Positions 62,676 through 64,000 of a DNA stretch of 64,000 nucleotides are shown here, one piece after another. Below the pieces are notes generated by a model. The model saw only the letters and a list, made by a program, of their open reading frames with translations. It did not search any database and was not told where the DNA came from. The DNA is from Microcebus murinus. Taxonomy: Eukaryota; Chordata; Mammalia; Primates; Cheirogaleidae. Every line of letters starts with the position of its first letter. Position 1 is the stretch's first letter. Location of the stretch: the NCBI RefSeq assembly GCF_040939455.1, contig NC_134119.1, forward strand, positions 70,046,890-70,110,889, given 5' to 3'. The position numbers and the translations under genes are program-made.

Positions 62676-62964
62676 CTTTTTTTTTTGAGACAGAGTTTCA
62701 CTCTGTTGCCCAGTCTAAAGTGCAGTGACATGATCATAGCTCATTGCAGCCTTGAACTGGGTTCAAGCAATCCTCCTACTTCAGCCTCCTAAGTAGCTGG
62801 GACTACCGGCATGTGCCACCATGCCTGGCCAATTTTTCTTAATTTTTTAGAGACATGATTTTGCTAGGTTGCCTGGGCTGGTCTAGAACTCCTGCCCTCA
62901 AGTAATCCTCCTGCCTCAGCCTCCCAAAGTCCTGGATTACAGGCCTGATCCACTGTGCCCAGCC
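62676..62964 (-). mobile_element. Old Alu (AluJ-like)
   Basis: A reverse-complement dimer with gtgacatgatcatagctcat and attttttagagacatgattt. It lacks the lemur linker. Confidence 0.85.
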
Positions 62965-63130
62965 CTTTCAACTTTTTAAGACTCCACAATGTTGTGAGTC
63001 TGTTGAGCATGGTGTTCCCTTCACCCAGAAAGACCATTCCTCATCTCATTTGCCTGGTGAGCTCAGGTATTTTCCCTCCATAAATTCTTTTCCAATGTCC
63101 TTTCACTTGTCCTCCAACCTTGGGTAATAA

Positions 63131-63541
63131 AATATGTGATGGTTCAATTTATGTGTCAACGTGGCTGGGCCATGTGGTACCCAGATATTTGGTCAAATAT
63201 TTTTCTAAGTGTTTCTGGGAGGACATTTTTGGATGAAATTAACACTTAAATCAGTGGATTTTGAGTAAAGCAGATTGTCCTGCCTAGTGTGGGTGGGCTC
63301 TGTCCAATCAGTTGAAGGCCTGAATCAAACAAAAAGACCAGTCTTTCCCAAAGAAGAAAGAATTCTCCAGCAGATGGCTTTGGGACTTCATCTGCAACAT
63401 CTGCTCTTCCTGGTTCTCCAGAAAACTGCCTTGGGGCTGAAACTGCAGCAGTGGCTTTCCTGGGTCTTGATTCTGCTGGCCCATCCTGCAGAGTTTGGAC
63501 TTGCCACAGCTTCCATAATCACATGAGCCAATTCCTTATAA

Positions 63542-63633
<92 letters not shown>

Positions 63634-63688
63634 TATACACCCACATCTTATTAAGTTTAATTCTCTGGAAAGCCCCGACTAATACAAA
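63131..63688 (+). mobile_element. Old LTR-like repeat with embedded microsatellite
   Basis: tatgtgtcaacgtggctggg, ccagatatttggtcaaatat, tccaatcagttgaaggcctg, gagccaattccttataataa and the terminal ctctggaaagccccgactaa match a common mammalian LTR-like repeat. The 83-codon frame in it is a by-product. Confidence 0.6.
63546..63634. repeat. Compound microsatellite (CT)n(TA)n(CA)n
   Basis: About 19 CT, then about 16 TA, then about 8 CA dinucleotides in a row, grown within the aataaatctctctct stretch of the LTR-like repeat. Confidence 0.95.
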
Positions 63689-64000
63689 ATACCACCCTAT
63701 TTGTGTTTCTAGCCTGACCAGGAGCTTCTCAGGGGCAGGGACCATATTTTATTGACCTCTGAACCCTTAGGATCTAATATGTGCCCAGATACTGTTTGTT
63801 AACTAGAGTTAAATTGACAGTGTTTTCAACCTGTGGTTATCTCAACTTCTAGGAGTAGTTAAGTAGGACCCAATCTTCACTGAAGACACCCTCAGCAGGA
63901 ATTTTATAGGAATTCTGTTTTACATGAAATATGTTTTCTGGTTCTTAGGGGAAAGGGTTTTACCTAAGGTACCAGTATGATTTTAACAGTAACATGCTTA

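Noticed and set aside
62409..62792. 127-codon plus ORF
   Set aside because: The last third is Alu sequence and the rest matches no family.

Overview
This is vertebrate nuclear DNA from a primate, most likely a lemur. About two dozen Alu-type SINEs are visible. The best-preserved full-length dimers carry a linker (actataaatagaaagaaat ... ttggccaactaatatata) and a right arm (gttgctgtgagctaggctgatgcc) that I associate with strepsirrhine, lemur-type Alus. MIR, L2, MaLR LTRs, hAT and Tigger-like DNA transposons and L1s of several ages fill most of the rest. Protein-coding content is low and is dominated by KRAB C2H2 zinc-finger (KRAB-ZNF) genes and their wrecks. The species and chromosome cannot be read from the sequence.

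Layout. 1-4.9 kb is repeat-filled with no gene. 4.9-6.65 kb is a tandem-repeat domain that grades from CA-rich degenerate copies into a CpG-dense 30-bp minisatellite of about 40 units. The minisatellite runs straight into a CpG-island promoter with NRF1-type and GC-box motifs (6.65-7.23 kb) for which I find no gene. 7.2-16.5 kb is old repeats, including a solo LTR nested in an L1. 16.5-18.7 kb is an EPB41L2 processed pseudogene split by a terminal-inverted-repeat transposon. 22.6-28.0 kb is a 5.4-kb L1 with clean target-site duplications and broken ORFs.

30.2-44.7 kb is the one gene that looks intact. It has a CpG-island promoter with two ZNF143/THAP11-type motifs, an ATG exon, a 127-bp KRAB-A exon, a 96-bp KRAB-B exon and a zinc-finger exon. 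Joined, these stay in frame for 517 codons. Its 8.8-kb last intron holds Alus, a split L1, an hAT element and an antisense SLC25A36 retrocopy.

50.8-53.6 kb is a second KRAB-ZNF promoter (three tandem 84-95 bp units, each with a ZNF143/THAP11-like motif) followed by a tiny ATG exon, zinc-finger debris and an orphan but well-formed KRAB-B exon. No KRAB-A exon is recognisable. 57.5-58.5 kb is a zinc-finger exon on the minus strand with several stops and a frameshift. The locus reads as a ZNF cluster undergoing duplication, rearrangement and decay under heavy SINE insertion. The first KRAB-ZNF is probably a nuclear transcriptional repressor acting through TRIM28, as is usual for the family.

Limits: exon calls rest on splice motifs, phase and family patterns read by eye. 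Repeat family names are from recognition only, and boundaries without target-site duplications are approximate.
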